A DNA stretch of 64,000 bases from SHAN690 sp041391765 (lineage in GTDB: Bacteria; Bacteroidota; Bacteroidia; Flavobacteriales_G; Salibacteraceae): contig JAWKNJ010000017.1 in NCBI GenBank assembly GCA_041391765.1, positions 62,001-126,000 of the forward strand, written 5' to 3'. Made by a program: the position numbers and the translations under genes. The first letter of the stretch is position 1. Every line of letters starts with the position of its first letter. The notes beneath the pieces were generated by a model. That model did not search any database, was not told where the DNA came from, and saw only the letters and a program-made list of their open reading frames with translations. Of the stretch, positions 25,279-34,228 are shown in pieces.

Positions 25279-28200
25279 CTACAATTTCAATGCGACCACG
25301 ACTGGAAGGCGTATTAAGCCGCGGTTACCTGCCAAATCGAAGGTCTCAACCAGAATTACGTGAATTCCTGTACGAGCCTTTTCGCCATTATCGTTCGTGC
25401 CATCCCACGTGATTGTTCCAGTTGTGCCCAGGATGAGGTTGGAAGCCAATTCGCGAATCAAAACACCTTTGTCTGTGTAAACCTTGACCGTTGCTACAGT
25501 GCCGGGTTTGGCCAGTGTATAGTCAATGTTAACAACATCCTGATAGCCGTCCAGATCTGGGCTGATGTATTCCGCACTCAGGCTGAATGCGGATGTGGCA
25601 GAAGAGGCGTATTGTTGAGAGTTCGCGTATCCGGGAGTTGCGTAGTTCACATCGCTGCTTGCGCTGTGCCAATTGCCGACATCAGAGGCCGGTCGAGAGG
25701 GGTCTAATCGCTCCAGCGACACGCCATCCGGATTGTCGATCAAAGCGAAGTGCATGCCCTCATTGTAGTCAAAACGTTCCATGGGCTCCTCGAGCTGATC
25801 ATACAGTAAAACAGAGCCTTCGTCATTGGAATAAGAGGGCAGATTCATGACCCACAAATTGTCTTCAACCGCCATTGAATAATTGAGCAGGATGTTATTA
25901 TCATCCTCATTGAGCGCAATAAAGCCTTTAGACGGAATGGTGAGCGTAGCGGCAGATATTTCGTTAAATCGAAGGCTGTCCTTCGAATCGTAATAAGCAA
26001 GAGACCAACCGTTCAGAGCGATGTCGTAGTTGCTGTTATTGAACAGTTCCACAAAATCAGATCCCGATTCTCGCGGATTAAAAAGCACTTCGTTGATAAC
26101 GATGTCTCCGGTATCATGCAAGTACAATTCAATACTTGCGTTTTGCAGGGAAAGCCCAACACAATCACTTACTGAGTCTATCATAATGCTATAAGCCATG
26201 CCACGTTGGAATGAACTGGCTGAAGAAGCCGTGATGGAGAAATAGGACTCATTTATTTCGCCATTGGTCAATAAGGATGCATTAGCCGTTATAGACAACT
26301 CTGCCATGGCTGTGCTGTCCATTTTTCGATCAAACTCAACTTGTATGGTTGTTGGGCTGATGAATTGAGCTGCAACCAACTTAGGGTTTCCAACGCTAGT
26401 TGCTGAGTAAACGGAGTTCACTTGTCCTGGTGTCCCACCATTCGCGCTGGTGGATGCTTTCCAGTTGGAACCCAACCCGCAAATGTCATTCGGGTTCACA
26501 CGCTCAAGTGTTAAACCTGCATCAATTAAATCATCGTCTCCATACCATGTATCGAAGTATGCAACCACGTCAATGGTTGTTGCGCCATTCATGATAGCAA
26601 TTGCATCGTCAGAGTTGTTCAATGATGGCATCGAACTCACCGGGGTTACGCGACCAAAGGGACGAAACAAAGTGTCATAGCCATCATCGCAAACAATTAC
26701 ATATTCGTGTGGCAAGATGAACTCACCCTGAATGGCCGATGACGAGCTTCTGTCGGCAATGCGCAAACCATCAAGGCTAAGAAGGTTATCGGTGCGGTTA
26801 TAAATTTCGATGAATTCGTAAGGGGGAATGGTCTGTGCCTCACTCGGAACAGGTGAAATTTCATTGATAACCAGGTCATAAGGCTTTGCGCTCAACCCAA
26901 TAGCGATTTGCATGCTGTCACTGACCAATGGATTGCCCAGACAATCTGTTCCCCCTGTGACTATGAGCTGATACAAGACACCCGAGTCCAATGCCGGGCT
27001 CAGCACCAAAACAACCTCCTTGAAAAATGGCGCAATGGGCATAACCTTTGAAACAGTCAATCCATTCATAGCAGAAAAGGTAGCAGCCGTAAGCGATGCG
27101 CTATCCATGGGTTTGGAAAACATGAGTCGCAGTGTGTCAATCGCAACAACCTCAAGTGCTGATATTATGGGGTTTGTCGTATCGGGCGCCAAGGAGTAGA
27201 TGGAGTTCTGCATTCCCGGGGTTCCTCCCAAGCCATCATTACTGGCGCGCCAGTTCGATTCTTGAGTGCAGCTGATTTCCGGGTTGATGCGTTCCAGGGT
27301 GAATCCCCCATCTTGTTTGTTTTCATCCTGATACCAGCTGTCAGAATATTCCACTAGGTCGATGGTCGTTCCATTCAAGTGAATATAAATACTATCGCCT
27401 GTATTGTTGAGGGAGGGCATGGAACTTACCGTAGCAACTTTTCCGTATGCCGCAAACAAAGCAGCGCTACCTGAGCTACAAAGAATGAGGTATTCATCGG
27501 GCATCATAACAGTGGTTGCGATCACCGAGGATTTTCTGGCATCTGCCAATTCCAAATTCTCCAACCGAAGCAGTTTCCCTGAGCGGTTATGAAGTTCAAC
27601 AAACTCAAAGGGAGGAATTCCGGCCGCTTCGTCCGGGTCGGGATAGAGTTCGTTGATGACCAAATCATTGGGTGCGGGCAGTGCTCCGATCCCAAAATCA
27701 ATGGTTTTTTCCTGGATCACATTTCCCGGGCAGTCGGTTACACCATCCACTGTCAGCGTGTAGATTACACTCGAATCTAAATTTGGTAGAAGGTTTAGAA
27801 TCACAGTCGTCAATTCACTTACGGTTATTCCGTTTACGCTGACACCATTGGTGAGCGAGTAAGTGCCTTGCGCCAAAGAGGTGGAATCCATTACTTCAGA
27901 GAACTTCACCTGAACTTCATTTAAGGTGTTGATTGACACCGACTCAATGGTGGGTGGAGTCGCGTCAGGGGCAATCGAGTACACGGAGTTTTGTTGGCCG
28001 GGTGTTCCGCCAACCATCGTATCTGAGCAGGCGATCCAATTGGAGGGGCCGGTACAAACTGCTAATGGATTAATTTGTTCTAAGGTGTATCCGCCATCCG
28101 CTTTGAGCGCATCCAAATACCAAGTGTCCGAGTAGTTCACTTGATCAACGATGGTTCCATTCAATTCAAACGAAAGCGCCTCACCACCGTTGGTGAGTGC

Positions 28201-29301
28201 GGGGAATGAAGTGAATGCGATCACTTTACCGTATGCGGCTAAGGCAGCGGAGTCACTGTCGTCACAAAGCACAATGTATTCTCCCGGGGCAATGTAATGT
28301 CCGGAAGGAAAGCTGAAATTTCCGGTTCCGTCATGAAAGACCGCTTGGTCAAGGGAGTAGTAGTTAGCGGTGGTATTATGGATCTCCACAAACTCCCCGT
28401 CAGGGAGGCCGACTTGTGGGGTGGGGTCGGCCATGATCTCGTTGATCACAATGTCTCGAAAGGAAATGCCGGTGGCGAAATCAATGAAAAAAAAAGAGGT
28501 GTCTACCGGAACAATGGCAATGCCTTCAGCATCCTTCACTCCAGAAACCGAAAGGGTATAAGTCGTTTCGCTCACCATTGCCGAAGGGAGTTGAAGCGTC
28601 ACCAAGTTTCCACCGGAAAGCGTGGCGCTGATTGGGTTTCCGACACCATTATCCAGCGAGTAGTTGGTTGCAATTTGCGAAGAGGCTGGATCCATCGGTT
28701 CAGAAAAAGTCAACTCGATTTCTGTGGCTGAATTAACCATCATGGACTCAAGCGTTGGCGGAATGGTGATGACACTATCGATGTAGAAATCATCAAAATA
28801 AAAGGCACCTGAATTGGACGATGTGTACTTGCACCACACACCAAAGTGTTGCGAGGATGAATAGGTATTGTCGCTGGTTGTCCCTTCTGCGGTGAATGAG
28901 CCCGCACCAGACAAACGCGACTCAAGTTGCCAATTGCTGTTTGGAAACCGGGTAACCCGAACCACGATCGAAGGATTAGAACTGTAAATGGACACACCGG
29001 AGATAATGCTGGTGATGGTGTTTCCGTCTTGACGGAACAAGTCCACATTATCATTGCTCAGGTTTTCACCCAATTGAACAAAGTATCCATTTAATGCTCC
29101 ATTCAAGTTAGCTGCTGATGACATCAGGTACACCCTGCTTTTGTTGTTGTCGCTGGGGGAGAAAGCCATACGCCAATAAAACTCCCAGACCACCGTGTCA
29201 GAAAAGTTGGGATTAAAGGCTGTCGTTAAATACGCGGTATCAGCAGCCGAAGGGCCGCTTGACTGCAGCTGAAACGAGCCATTAACAGTAAACATGCTCA
29301 C
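25279..29301 (-). CDS. Giant secreted lamin-tail-domain repeat protein
   Basis: 1340 residues as drawn from a GTG at 29301, but coding clearly continues upstream in frame (FILPLAGHSQFVDEF, signal-peptide-like, to about 29400) with no start before a stop at 29425-29427. A single lost base near 29406 would join it to a TTG at 29414. N-terminal laminin-G-like region, then three units of 263, 263 and 257 residues, each an Ig-like domain (FSEPMD, FSEVMD, FSKPMD) plus a lamin-tail domain opening (D)xVINEI; the openers lie at about 28455, 27666, 26877 and 26106. The C-terminus is a FlgD-like Ig domain (VKVYTDKGVLIREL, ITWDGTNDNGE). Probably a surface or secreted protein; function unknown. Confidence 0.8.
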   Translation of the reverse strand: MSMFTVNGSFQLQSSGPSAADTAYLTTAFNPNFSDTVVWEFYWRMAFSPSDNNKSRVYLMSSAANLNGALNGYFVQLGENLSNDNVDLFRQDGNTITSIISGVSIYSSNPSIVVRVTRFPNSNWQLESRLSGAGSFTAEGTTSDNTYSSSQHFGVWCKYTSSNSGAFYFDDFYIDSVITIPPTLESMMVNSATEIELTFSEPMDPASSQIATNYSLDNGVGNPISATLSGGNLVTLQLPSAMVSETTYTLSVSGVKDAEGIAIVPVDTSFFFIDFATGISFRDIVINEIMADPTPQVGLPDGEFVEIHNTTANYYSLDQAVFHDGTGNFSFPSGHYIAPGEYIVLCDDSDSAALAAYGKVIAFTSFPALTNGGEALSFELNGTIVDQVNYSDTWYLDALKADGGYTLEQINPLAVCTGPSNWIACSDTMVGGTPGQQNSVYSIAPDATPPTIESVSINTLNEVQVKFSEVMDSTSLAQGTYSLTNGVSVNGITVSELTTVILNLLPNLDSSVIYTLTVDGVTDCPGNVIQEKTIDFGIGALPAPNDLVINELYPDPDEAAGIPPFEFVELHNRSGKLLRLENLELADARKSSVIATTVMMPDEYLILCSSGSAALFAAYGKVATVSSMPSLNNTGDSIYIHLNGTTIDLVEYSDSWYQDENKQDGGFTLERINPEISCTQESNWRASNDGLGGTPGMQNSIYSLAPDTTNPIISALEVVAIDTLRLMFSKPMDSASLTAATFSAMNGLTVSKVMPIAPFFKEVVLVLSPALDSGVLYQLIVTGGTDCLGNPLVSDSMQIAIGLSAKPYDLVINEISPVPSEAQTIPPYEFIEIYNRTDNLLSLDGLRIADRSSSSAIQGEFILPHEYVIVCDDGYDTLFRPFGRVTPVSSMPSLNNSDDAIAIMNGATTIDVVAYFDTWYGDDDLIDAGLTLERVNPNDICGLGSNWKASTSANGGTPGQVNSVYSATSVGNPKLVAAQFISPTTIQVEFDRKMDSTAMAELSITANASLLTNGEINESYFSITASSASSFQRGMAYSIMIDSVSDCVGLSLQNASIELYLHDTGDIVINEVLFNPRESGSDFVELFNNSNYDIALNGWSLAYYDSKDSLRFNEISAATLTIPSKGFIALNEDDNNILLNYSMAVEDNLWVMNLPSYSNDEGSVLLYDQLEEPMERFDYNEGMHFALIDNPDGVSLERLDPSRPASDVGNWHSASSDVNYATPGYANSQQYASSATSAFSLSAEYISPDLDGYQDVVNIDYTLAKPGTVATVKVYTDKGVLIRELASNLILGTTGTITWDGTNDNGEKARTGIHVILVETFDLAGNRGLIRLPVVVALKL

Positions 29302-29433
29302 ATCGCCCGCCCAGGCGGGGTTGGAGGAAAAATTACCATCGCTAAACTCGTCAACAAACTGAGAATGTCCCGCAAGCGGCAGAATGAAAAGGAATAGCGC
29401 GAATAACCCTTCAAAGCCTTTGTGTTAGCGGGA

Positions 29434-29462
29434 TTTGAACAAATGTAATTATCCTAATTTTG
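29434..29462 (+). promoter_or_regulatory. Promoter of asd
   Basis: TTTG (29434-29437), 17 bases, TAATTTTG (29455-29462): matches both elements of the flavobacterial TTG-N17-23-TAnnTTTG consensus. The asd ATG is at 29492. Confidence 0.6.
29440..29447 (-). promoter_or_regulatory. -7 box for the lamin-tail gene, overlapping the asd promoter
   Basis: On the minus strand TACATTTG lies at 29447-29440, about 25 bases before the proposed TTG start at 29414. It sits inside the asd promoter spacer, so the two divergent promoters overlap. No clear -33 box. Confidence 0.35.
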
Positions 29463-29491
29463 GCCGCCGATTAAGCAATTATTAAATCTAT

Positions 29492-30470
29492 ATGAGAGTA
29501 GCGAGTAGGGGCTTCTGGGTCTCGTTGGCGTGCGATGCTAAGGGTGTTGGTTGAAAGAAGCTCGGATAAGCGCATTGTATTGTGGCTTCCAGAAAAGTCG
29601 GTCGGAAAGGAAGTTATTGGTGGTGAAAAGCACAAAATCATCGGATCGGAAAGCAGGCCGTGAGCCTGAAACCGGACATCGCGATATTCTCTGCGGGAGG
29701 CAATTGCATCAAAAGAATGGCCCGTGTTCGCTGCTGTCGGTACCACCGTTATTGATAACAGCTCGGCTTGGCGAATGGACGCGAACATCAAGCTGGTTGT
29801 TCCAGAAATCAATGGCGACCAACTCACGACTGAGGATAAAATCATTGCGAACCCAAATTGCAGCACGATACAGATGGTGTTGGCTCTGTTGCCCGTTCAT
29901 CGCAACTATGGCATTGAGCGGTTAGTGATTTCAACCTATCAAAGTGTTTCAGGAACAGGGATTAAGGCCATTGAGCAAATGAATGGCGAACGCTCGAATC
30001 AGGTGGTGGAGATGGTTTATCCCTATCCGATTGATATGAACTGCCTGCCTCACGGGGGCGATTTTTACGAAGATGGTTACACCAGTGAGGAGATGAAATT
30101 GGTTAACGAAACACGAAAGATTTTGGGCGATGATAGCATTCAAGTTACAGCAACAGTGGTCCGCGTTCCTGTTCGTGGCGGTCATAGTGAGTCGGTGAAT
30201 GTGGAAACGAGAAAGCCATTTGATCTGGACACCGTCCGAAAACAAATTGCTCAAACACCAGGAATCGTAGTGCAGGACTTGCCCGAAACCAATACCTATC
30301 CGATGCCGCTTTACGCAGAAGGTAAAAACGAGGTGTTTGTAGGTCGTATCAGACGAGACACTACGCGACCAAATGCGATGAACATGTGGATTGTGGCTGA
30401 CAACCTGAGAAAAGGCGCGGCAACCAATGCAGTTCAAATTGCGGAGGTGGTTAAAAACCTTCGTTCGTGA
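29492..30470 (+). CDS. asd: Aspartate-semialdehyde dehydrogenase, N-terminus frameshifted
   Basis: The enzyme makes aspartate semialdehyde for lysine/diaminopimelate, threonine and methionine synthesis. The intact frame from 29724 carries VIDNSSAWRM, VVPEINGDQL, the active-site ANPNCSTIQ (catalytic Cys), STYQSVSGTG and the C-terminal VPVRGGHSES with the active-site His. The first 80 codons are recognisable only piecewise in several frames: MRVA at 29492, VGKEVIGG near 29620, and SLKPDIAIFSAGG near 29660-29700. At least three small indels are needed to join them. Since the enzyme is normally essential, sequence error is more likely than loss. Its stop overlaps the next gene's GTG (GTGA). Confidence 0.88.
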
Positions 30471-31060
30471 GGGTAAATCTTTTCTTTCTGATTGTGGCTG
30501 TAATCATGTGGGGCTGTCTAGACGAACCTCAACAACAAAAGCCTCACCAACCTACCATACTAGATAATCTTCCGGTCAACGATCGTGACCTGCTTTTGGC
30601 TCCACTCGAGCATGCGATGGATGATTTACGTGCAAACATTGTGGCTGATGAGTCTTTTTTCGCCTCGAGCGTTTCTTGGCGAGATGGACATATGGTCGGA
30701 CGAATGGAGTTTAAGTTGGATGGTCCAGACACCATGATGGTGCGTGCGACCATCATTGGAAAGACACCGATGGAAGAAGAACACTTCTGGTTTTATGACA
30801 AGGAGGGTCAACTATTCTTCAGTGAGCACCACATGAGGAATATGGAGTTTGGGTATGAGACCACACCGGTGACTCGAGACTACAAGTTTTATTTTGAAGA
30901 AACGGGGTCGCTATTAAGCAGCTATGGAAAAGTTGGGTACAACACAACAGCCGAGGAAGAATGGGCGGCAGTTTGTCTGACGGAGCAAGAAGAGAAGTTC
31001 CTTCAGAGTAGGCTTATATTCTTCTGTCAAAAAGCACAACGAGAAACGGTCATCGAATAG
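30467..31060 (+). CDS. Uncharacterised lipoprotein
   Basis: 197 residues from a GTG start overlapping the asd stop. Short signal peptide ending IMWGC, a likely lipidation Cys at residue 17, then a proline/glutamine-rich linker. The body is beta-rich with SWRDGHMVGRMEFK and EEHFWFYDKEGQLFFSEHH. No known domain was recognised. Probably anchored to a membrane in the periplasm. Its 3' end overlaps the convergent DUF3817 gene by 11 bases. Confidence 0.72.
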   Translation: MRVNLFFLIVAVIMWGCLDEPQQQKPHQPTILDNLPVNDRDLLLAPLEHAMDDLRANIVADESFFASSVSWRDGHMVGRMEFKLDGPDTMMVRATIIGKTPMEEEHFWFYDKEGQLFFSEHHMRNMEFGYETTPVTRDYKFYFEETGSLLSSYGKVGYNTTAEEEWAAVCLTEQEEKFLQSRLIFFCQKAQRETVIE

Positions 31061-31328
31061 TTCTCTCAAACACAAACGGCCCAAAAGGCAGTAACGAGGC
31101 GATGAATCCGTAGATGATTTTCATGATGTCCCACTTATGTTTCAAGGCCACGAGTCCCATTTGAGCCATGTACATCATGAATAATACACCATGCGCCCAG
31201 CCAACGTATTTTACCGCCAGGGGCATATCAGCAGCATATTTTAAGGGCATGGCTATTCCCAGAAGTAGTAAGTATGAAATGGCTTCTAAGCGAGAAATGG
31301 TGATGAAACGACTCAGGGATTTATCCAT
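31050..31328 (-). CDS. DUF3817 family membrane protein
   Basis: 92 residues from the ATG at 31328 (MDKSLSRFITISRLEAISYLLLL). Three hydrophobic segments and the features RLEAISYLLLLGIAMPLKY, GWAHGVLF and MYMAQ place it in DUF3817, a small inner-membrane family of unknown function. The longer frame adds 17 residues upstream that look non-coding. It converges on the lipoprotein gene with an 11-base overlap. Confidence 0.82.
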   Translation of the reverse strand: MDKSLSRFITISRLEAISYLLLLGIAMPLKYAADMPLAVKYVGWAHGVLFMMYMAQMGLVALKHKWDIMKIIYGFIASLLPFGPFVFERTIR

Positions 31329-31406
31329 GGGACGAATATAATTCTCGTTGGAAGTCAGCACCCGTGTTTTTGAAAACACTTAAATTTCACTCGTAAATTG
31401 GTGAAA

Positions 31407-33149
31407 ATGAAAAAGCTCCTTTTGATTTTCTTGGTGCTATTTGTTGTTGAATTGCGGGCTCAAACCAATATTCATTTTTCAAATCCATTAGCTGCTCAGA
31501 TCCTTGCCGGAACCTACAACCCGGCAGATTATTCAAGTTCAGCGAATTCTGATCCTCATGCGGTTGTATTAGAAATCGAGGCTGCAATTCGACCCGATTC
31601 ACTGAAATCATATTTGGAGCGCATGAGTTTGTTCGAGACTAGAAATACAGGCTCTGACACTCTATCTTCAACCAGAGGAATTGGTGCGGCTCGGACATGG
31701 GCGCACCAACGATTCGAAGCCATTAGCGCAGCCAACAACGATCGGTTAGTTGTGAGTTACTTGAATTGGACCAAGAACATCTGTGGTCAACAGAATCACA
31801 AGAATGTCGTTGCGATTCTACCGGGAAGCCAGATTGACAGAGAGGATACTCCGTGCGGTATAGTCATCGTGGAAGCTCACCTGGACAGCCGATGCGATGC
31901 CGGATGCGACACAGGATGCGTAGCTCAGGGGATGGAGGACAACGGTAGCGGCAGTGCATTGGTGTTGGAATTGGCACGAACGATGGCTAAGTATCAGTTC
32001 AATAGAACCGTAGTATTCATGCTAACGGTAGCTGAGGAACAAGGACTGGTAGGTGCTGAAGCCATGGCCAAGTATTGTGAAGACAATCAGATTCGGGTGG
32101 GCGCGGTGCTAAACAATGATGTGATAGGTGGGGTTATTTGTGGTGAGACAAGCTTCCACCCTCGTAACCGAGTGAAGGAGACATCGACAGCACTAAGTGA
32201 GGCTCTCGGATATGGCGTGATTACCATTTCACATAAGCAACTTTCGAGATACATCAAGTTGCAGTACGAGGAAGAGTTGAAGGAGCATGTCAGTGTGCCG
32301 ATGGAAGTCACGATTATGACGGCTGAAGATCGCGAAGGTCGCGGGGGCGATCACATCCCATTCCGTGAGCATGATTTTAACGCAATACGGTTCACTTCAG
32401 CAAATGAGCACGGAAACGCGAACTCAGGGAGCGCTTCATACCACGATCGACAACATACAAGCGATGATATCCTTGGAAAGGACACCAATAACGATGGCAA
32501 CATTGATGAATGGTATGTAGACTTCAATTATCTGGCTAGAAATGCATCAATAAATGCTACCGCTACTGTAATGATTGGAAGAAATGTCTGCACTCCAGAA
32601 GTGTTTCAGGTAACACAAACAACTTGGAAAACGCTCGAGTTTATCATTGCTGGTGACTGGTGCTCGGATACCGAGGCATTAATTGCAATGCGCACAGAAA
32701 CCAACGATTGGGACACCCTTTTCACCATTCCGACTGGAACTCACGAAATTGAAATTGAACCCGGTCACACTTATTACATCTCAGCGGCTTATCAAAACAA
32801 TGGAGTAGAGAGTCTGTTCACCAACGAAGTAATGGTTGATGTGGTTGGTCAGGATGAACTGCCAACCGCGAACAGTGGAATCAGGTTGCTTCAAAATCGC
32901 CCTAATCCGTTCGATGAGGCCACGGTCATTGCGTTTATGGTCTATGACATGCCGAAGAATCCGACTGCGACTATCCGAATTCAAGACTTAACTGGGCGAA
33001 CAGTGAAGGAGCTGCCTGTTCAGATCAATTCAGGAATCAATGAGGTTGTTTATAATCACGGCTATCGAAAGGAGGGAACATTCACGTATTCGCTGGTGAT
33101 TGATGGACAAGTACTTGATACAAAGAAAATGACGTTCGTGGCTTTTTAA
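31407..33149 (+). CDS. Secreted M28-family zinc aminopeptidase with T9SS tail
   Basis: 580 residues from the ATG at 31407 (MKKLLLIFLVLFVVELRAQ signal); a GTG at 31401 is possible. The metal ligands of M28 peptidases are in order: EAHLDSR (His), GMEDNGSGSA (bridging Asp), VAEEQGLVGAE (catalytic Glu-Glu), LNNDVIGG (Asp) and ANEHGNANS (His). It probably trims N-terminal residues from peptides outside the cell. A C-terminal region with a fibronectin-like part and the sorting tail LLQNRPNPFDEATVI, IRIQDLTGR shows T9SS export. It converges with lspA; the two stops overlap by four bases. Confidence 0.9.
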   Translation: MKKLLLIFLVLFVVELRAQTNIHFSNPLAAQILAGTYNPADYSSSANSDPHAVVLEIEAAIRPDSLKSYLERMSLFETRNTGSDTLSSTRGIGAARTWAHQRFEAISAANNDRLVVSYLNWTKNICGQQNHKNVVAILPGSQIDREDTPCGIVIVEAHLDSRCDAGCDTGCVAQGMEDNGSGSALVLELARTMAKYQFNRTVVFMLTVAEEQGLVGAEAMAKYCEDNQIRVGAVLNNDVIGGVICGETSFHPRNRVKETSTALSEALGYGVITISHKQLSRYIKLQYEEELKEHVSVPMEVTIMTAEDREGRGGDHIPFREHDFNAIRFTSANEHGNANSGSASYHDRQHTSDDILGKDTNNDGNIDEWYVDFNYLARNASINATATVMIGRNVCTPEVFQVTQTTWKTLEFIIAGDWCSDTEALIAMRTETNDWDTLFTIPTGTHEIEIEPGHTYYISAAYQNNGVESLFTNEVMVDVVGQDELPTANSGIRLLQNRPNPFDEATVIAFMVYDMPKNPTATIRIQDLTGRTVKELPVQINSGINEVVYNHGYRKEGTFTYSLVIDGQVLDTKKMTFVAF

Positions 33150-33835
33150 GTTTCGGGAGTCTCAGTGGCTACTAATTCCTTACCATCTTCAAAGTATCGC
33201 TTCTGAAACAAGATGATCATGGAAATACCCACCGTGATGGCCGAGTCGGCTATGTTGAATACAGGACGGAAAAATAGGTAGTCTTCCCCTCCCCAAACCG
33301 GGAACCAATCGGGGAACGTGCCTGAAAACAAGGGGAAGTAAAGCATGTCAACCACGCGGCCATATAGGAACGGAGCGTAACCGCCTTCTTCAGGAAACAA
33401 CTCAGAAATTTGGTGGTAGCTGTCGTTGAAGATCAGGCCGTAAAATGCGGAATCCAGAATGTTGCCCAAGGCTCCGGAAAAAATCAAGGCTCCTGCGATG
33501 ATTAGCCCTGTTTTCGCGCCCTTTCGAGCATAGCTGAAGAGGAAGTATCCAATCCCGGAAACCGCTATAATTCGGAACACGGAAAGGATGATTTTACCCG
33601 CTTCGCCTCCAAATTCCAACCCGAAGGCCATCCCGTTGTTCTCCGTAAAGTGGATGATGAACCAATTGCCAAACACGCTGAATTCCTGACCGAGGTACAT
33701 GTTGGTCTTGATCCAGATTTTAAGCGCTTGGTCAAGGAGTAGGACCGCAAAAATGATGGCAATGGCAATGTAAGAGGTCGACAGCGACTTCTGCTCTATG
33801 CCTTCCGCGCCTTTCGGACGCATGGATCCAAACAT
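33146..33835 (-). CDS. lspA: Lipoprotein signal peptidase II
   Basis: 229 residues, longer than the 160-170 of enterobacterial LspA but in the range I recall for Bacteroidota. Four membrane segments. Catalytic aspartates lie in GNILDSAF and FNIADSAI, the two signature regions; the early LDQALKIWI and FTENNGMAFG are also conserved. It cleaves signal peptides of lipidated prolipoproteins; this window encodes several. It sits four bases after the DksA-like gene, in line with ileS, so all three are probably co-transcribed. Confidence 0.93.
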   Translation of the reverse strand: MFGSMRPKGAEGIEQKSLSTSYIAIAIIFAVLLLDQALKIWIKTNMYLGQEFSVFGNWFIIHFTENNGMAFGLEFGGEAGKIILSVFRIIAVSGIGYFLFSYARKGAKTGLIIAGALIFSGALGNILDSAFYGLIFNDSYHQISELFPEEGGYAPFLYGRVVDMLYFPLFSGTFPDWFPVWGGEDYLFFRPVFNIADSAITVGISMIILFQKRYFEDGKELVATETPET

Positions 33836-33839
33836 TGAC

Positions 33840-34223
33840 TTAGGATTGTTGCTTCTTGGCTTCGATGCTCAATGTAGCGTGAGGGACAATGCGAAGGCGT
33901 TCTTTTGAAATGAGTTTACCCGTAACGCGACAAATTCCGTAGGTGCGGTTTTCAATGCGAATTAAGGCATCGTTCAGGCTTTTGATGAACTTCTCCTGCC
34001 GAGCCGCCAATTGAGCGGTTTCTTCGCGCGACAAAACATCCGAACCATCCTCAATCAACTTAAATGTGGGCGAGGTGTCGTCTGTTCCATTATTATCCTT
34101 CAGCGACATGGACGAATTCAAAAGATCCAAATCGTTCTTAGCCTCTTCCAGCTTGGTTTCAATGATCTCACGAAACTCCTTGAGCTCCGCGTCTGAATAC
34201 CTTGTTTTCTCCTTTTCGGCCAT
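33840..34223 (-). CDS. TraR/DksA-family regulator with reduced zinc site
   Basis: 127 residues from the ATG at 34223; a GTG two codons upstream is possible. An N-terminal coiled coil (FREIIETKLEEAKNDLDLL) is followed by the DksA-like globular region YGICRVTGKLISKERLRIVPHA. Only one Cys of the usual four-Cys finger remains, as is common in this Bacteroidota subgroup (from memory). It may act on RNA polymerase through the secondary channel. Lies between ileS and lspA. Confidence 0.82.
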   Translation of the reverse strand: MAEKEKTRYSDAELKEFREIIETKLEEAKNDLDLLNSSMSLKDNNGTDDTSPTFKLIEDGSDVLSREETAQLAARQEKFIKSLNDALIRIENRTYGICRVTGKLISKERLRIVPHATLSIEAKKQQS

Positions 34224-34228
34224 GTTCA

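Noticed and set aside
29949..30437. 162-residue open frame on the minus strand
   Set aside because: Antisense to the intact part of asd.
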